From Hydractinia symbiolongicarpus (taxonomy: Eukaryota; Cnidaria; Hydrozoa; Anthoathecata; Hydractiniidae): a DNA stretch of 64,000 nt. Positions 63,267 through 64,000 of the stretch are shown here, in pieces (within the stretch, counting starts at the first letter, position 1; each line of letters begins with the position of its first letter). The translations under genes were made by a program, and so were the position numbers. Below the pieces are notes generated by a model. It had not been told where the DNA came from. It was given only the letters and a program-made list of their open reading frames with translations, and searched no databases. The stretch covers positions 21,144,001 through 21,208,000 of the forward strand of contig NC_079876.1 of assembly GCF_029227915.1 (NCBI RefSeq). Reading direction: 5' to 3'.

Positions 63267-64000
63267 GAATGAACAAATAAATTAATGAACAAATGATTAA
63301 ATGAAGAATTATGTGAATGAATGAATAAATAAATGAATAAATGAATAAATGAATAAATGAATAAATGAATAAATGAATAAATGAATAAATGAATAAATGA
63401 ATAAATGAATAAATGAATAAATGAATAAATGAATAAATGAATAAATGAATAAATGAATAAATGAATAAATGAATAAATGAATAAATGAATAAATGAATAA
63501 ATGAATAAATGAATAAATGAATAAATGAATAAATGAATAAATGAATAAATGAATAAATGAATAAATGAATAAATGAACAAATGAATAAATGAATAAATGA
63601 ATAAATGAATAAATGAATAAATGAATAAATGAATAAATGAATAAATGAATAAATAATTTGATGAATGAATTAATTGATAAATGACTGAATGAAGGATTGA
63701 ATGATTGAATTATTGAATGAATGATTGAATGATTGATTGAATGAATGATTGAACGAATGATTGAATGGATAAATGAGTGAAATAATGAAGGAATGAATAA
63801 ATGCATAAATGAATGAATGAATGACTGAATGGATGAATGTACGAATGCATGAATGAATAAATGAATGAATAAATGAATGAATGAATAAAAGAATGAATGA
63901 TTAAATGAATGAATGAATGAAAGATTTAATGAATGAATAAATGAATGAATGAATGATTTAATGGATGAATGATTGAATGAATGAATGATTTAATGAATGA
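63267..64000 (+). repeat. Spacer with octamer array i, cut by window end
   Basis: Octamer array i, b (AATAAATAATTTG form), c, f, then the start of the order seen at 3.5-3.7 kb. Private AATAAATTAATGAAC and GATTAAATGAAG (about 63276-63307). Confidence 0.88.
63325..63654 (+). repeat. TGAATAAA octamer array i
   Basis: About 41 units with one GAACAAATG variant (about 63575). Left flank GAAGAATTATGTG, right flank AATAAATAATTTGATG, as in array a. Confidence 0.96.

Larger units (their letters stand above)
1..64000. repeat. Composite TGAA/TTCA satellite array with embedded cores
   Basis: The whole window is degenerate tetranucleotide repeat, TTCA on the + strand before 1912 and TGAA after it, interrupted by 35 copies of one conserved core. 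The same landmarks recur in the same order in every spacer, and neighbouring units share rare single-base variants. This is what satellites grown by unequal exchange or segmental duplication look like. There is no non-repeat sequence of useful length. Composition is about one quarter G+C, as expected of TGAA. C is almost absent from the TGAA strand outside the landmarks. Centromeric, subtelomeric or interstitial location cannot be decided from sequence alone. Confidence 0.97.

Noticed and set aside
1-64000. Heat-shock elements in GAA/TTC-rich sequence
   Set aside because: Heat-shock elements alternate nGAAn and nTTCn every 5 bp. Here GAA recurs every 4 bp in one direction, and the core box has GAAYTTC with the wrong spacing.
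1-64000. Telomere repeats or G-quadruplex motifs
   Set aside because: No TTAGGG, TTAGG or similar arrays, and no runs of GGG in series.
1-64000. tRNA, rRNA or other structured RNA genes
   Set aside because: No stretch outside the cores departs from TGAA repeat, and the cores show no cloverleaf or conserved RNA motif that I can recognise.

Overview
This window holds no gene that I can support. From end to end it is one eukaryotic-type composite satellite: a sea of degenerate TGAA/TTCA tetranucleotide repeat with a conserved, non-tetranucleotide 'core' of about 488 bp set into it at irregular intervals. I count 35 cores: 33 full-length and two truncated. One full-length core, at the left end, is inverted. 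Orientation below is called + when the TGAA strand is the + strand. Bases 1-1911 are in - orientation and 1912-64000 in + orientation.

Each core is itself made of four diverged sub-repeats (S1-S4). Each carries a box close to ACACGAAYTTSTGTAT, and the boxes start 99, 149 and 151 bp apart. Spacers between cores are TGAA repeat with recurring landmarks, always in the same order: (a) GAAGAAATATGTG just after the core; (b) AATTAATTGATAAATGACTG; (c) GAGTGAAATAATGAAGG; (d) a tract ending in AAGTGATAG or AAGTGAATG; (e) GAAAAAATAAATCAATG; (f) GTACGAATGCATG; (g) AATTACTGAACAAATG to GAATGTTTG; (h) GACAGAATG with GGATGGATAAATG; (i) AATCACAGAATG; (j) GAGTTGATG to GACTGAACGAAG. Core-to-core distance clusters near 1.32-1.33 kb (short units) and near 1.71 and 1.96 kb (long units), with outliers up to about 3.2 kb.

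Layout. 1-1911: inverted unit. 1911/1912: head-to-head inversion junction. 1912-5.8 kb: units of an 'end' subfamily, with a truncated core at 2.8 kb. 5.8-49.4 kb: the amplified middle, built by nested duplications that can be traced by shared single-base variants (about 19.8 kb, 18.0 kb, 3.39 kb, 1.9 kb and 1.75 kb offsets, and a 116-bp triplication). 49.5-64 kb: end-subfamily units again, with 4.2 and 4.76 kb offset duplications. Nine pure TGAATAAA octamer arrays of about 15-42 copies sit at one fixed landmark.

The long open frames here all follow from the repeat. TTCA repeated is stop-free in all three frames and reads Phe-Ile-His-Ser, while TGAA has a TGA stop every 12 nt in all three frames. 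I therefore annotate no CDS. No RNA gene, recognisable transposon, CRISPR array or telomere motif was seen.

The organism cannot be named from this. The AT-rich, tetranucleotide-rich, higher-order satellite suggests a eukaryote, perhaps an animal. CpG-type variants hint at germline methylation, but that is inference. Core ends are given to within a few bases; spacer landmarks and duplication limits are approximate.
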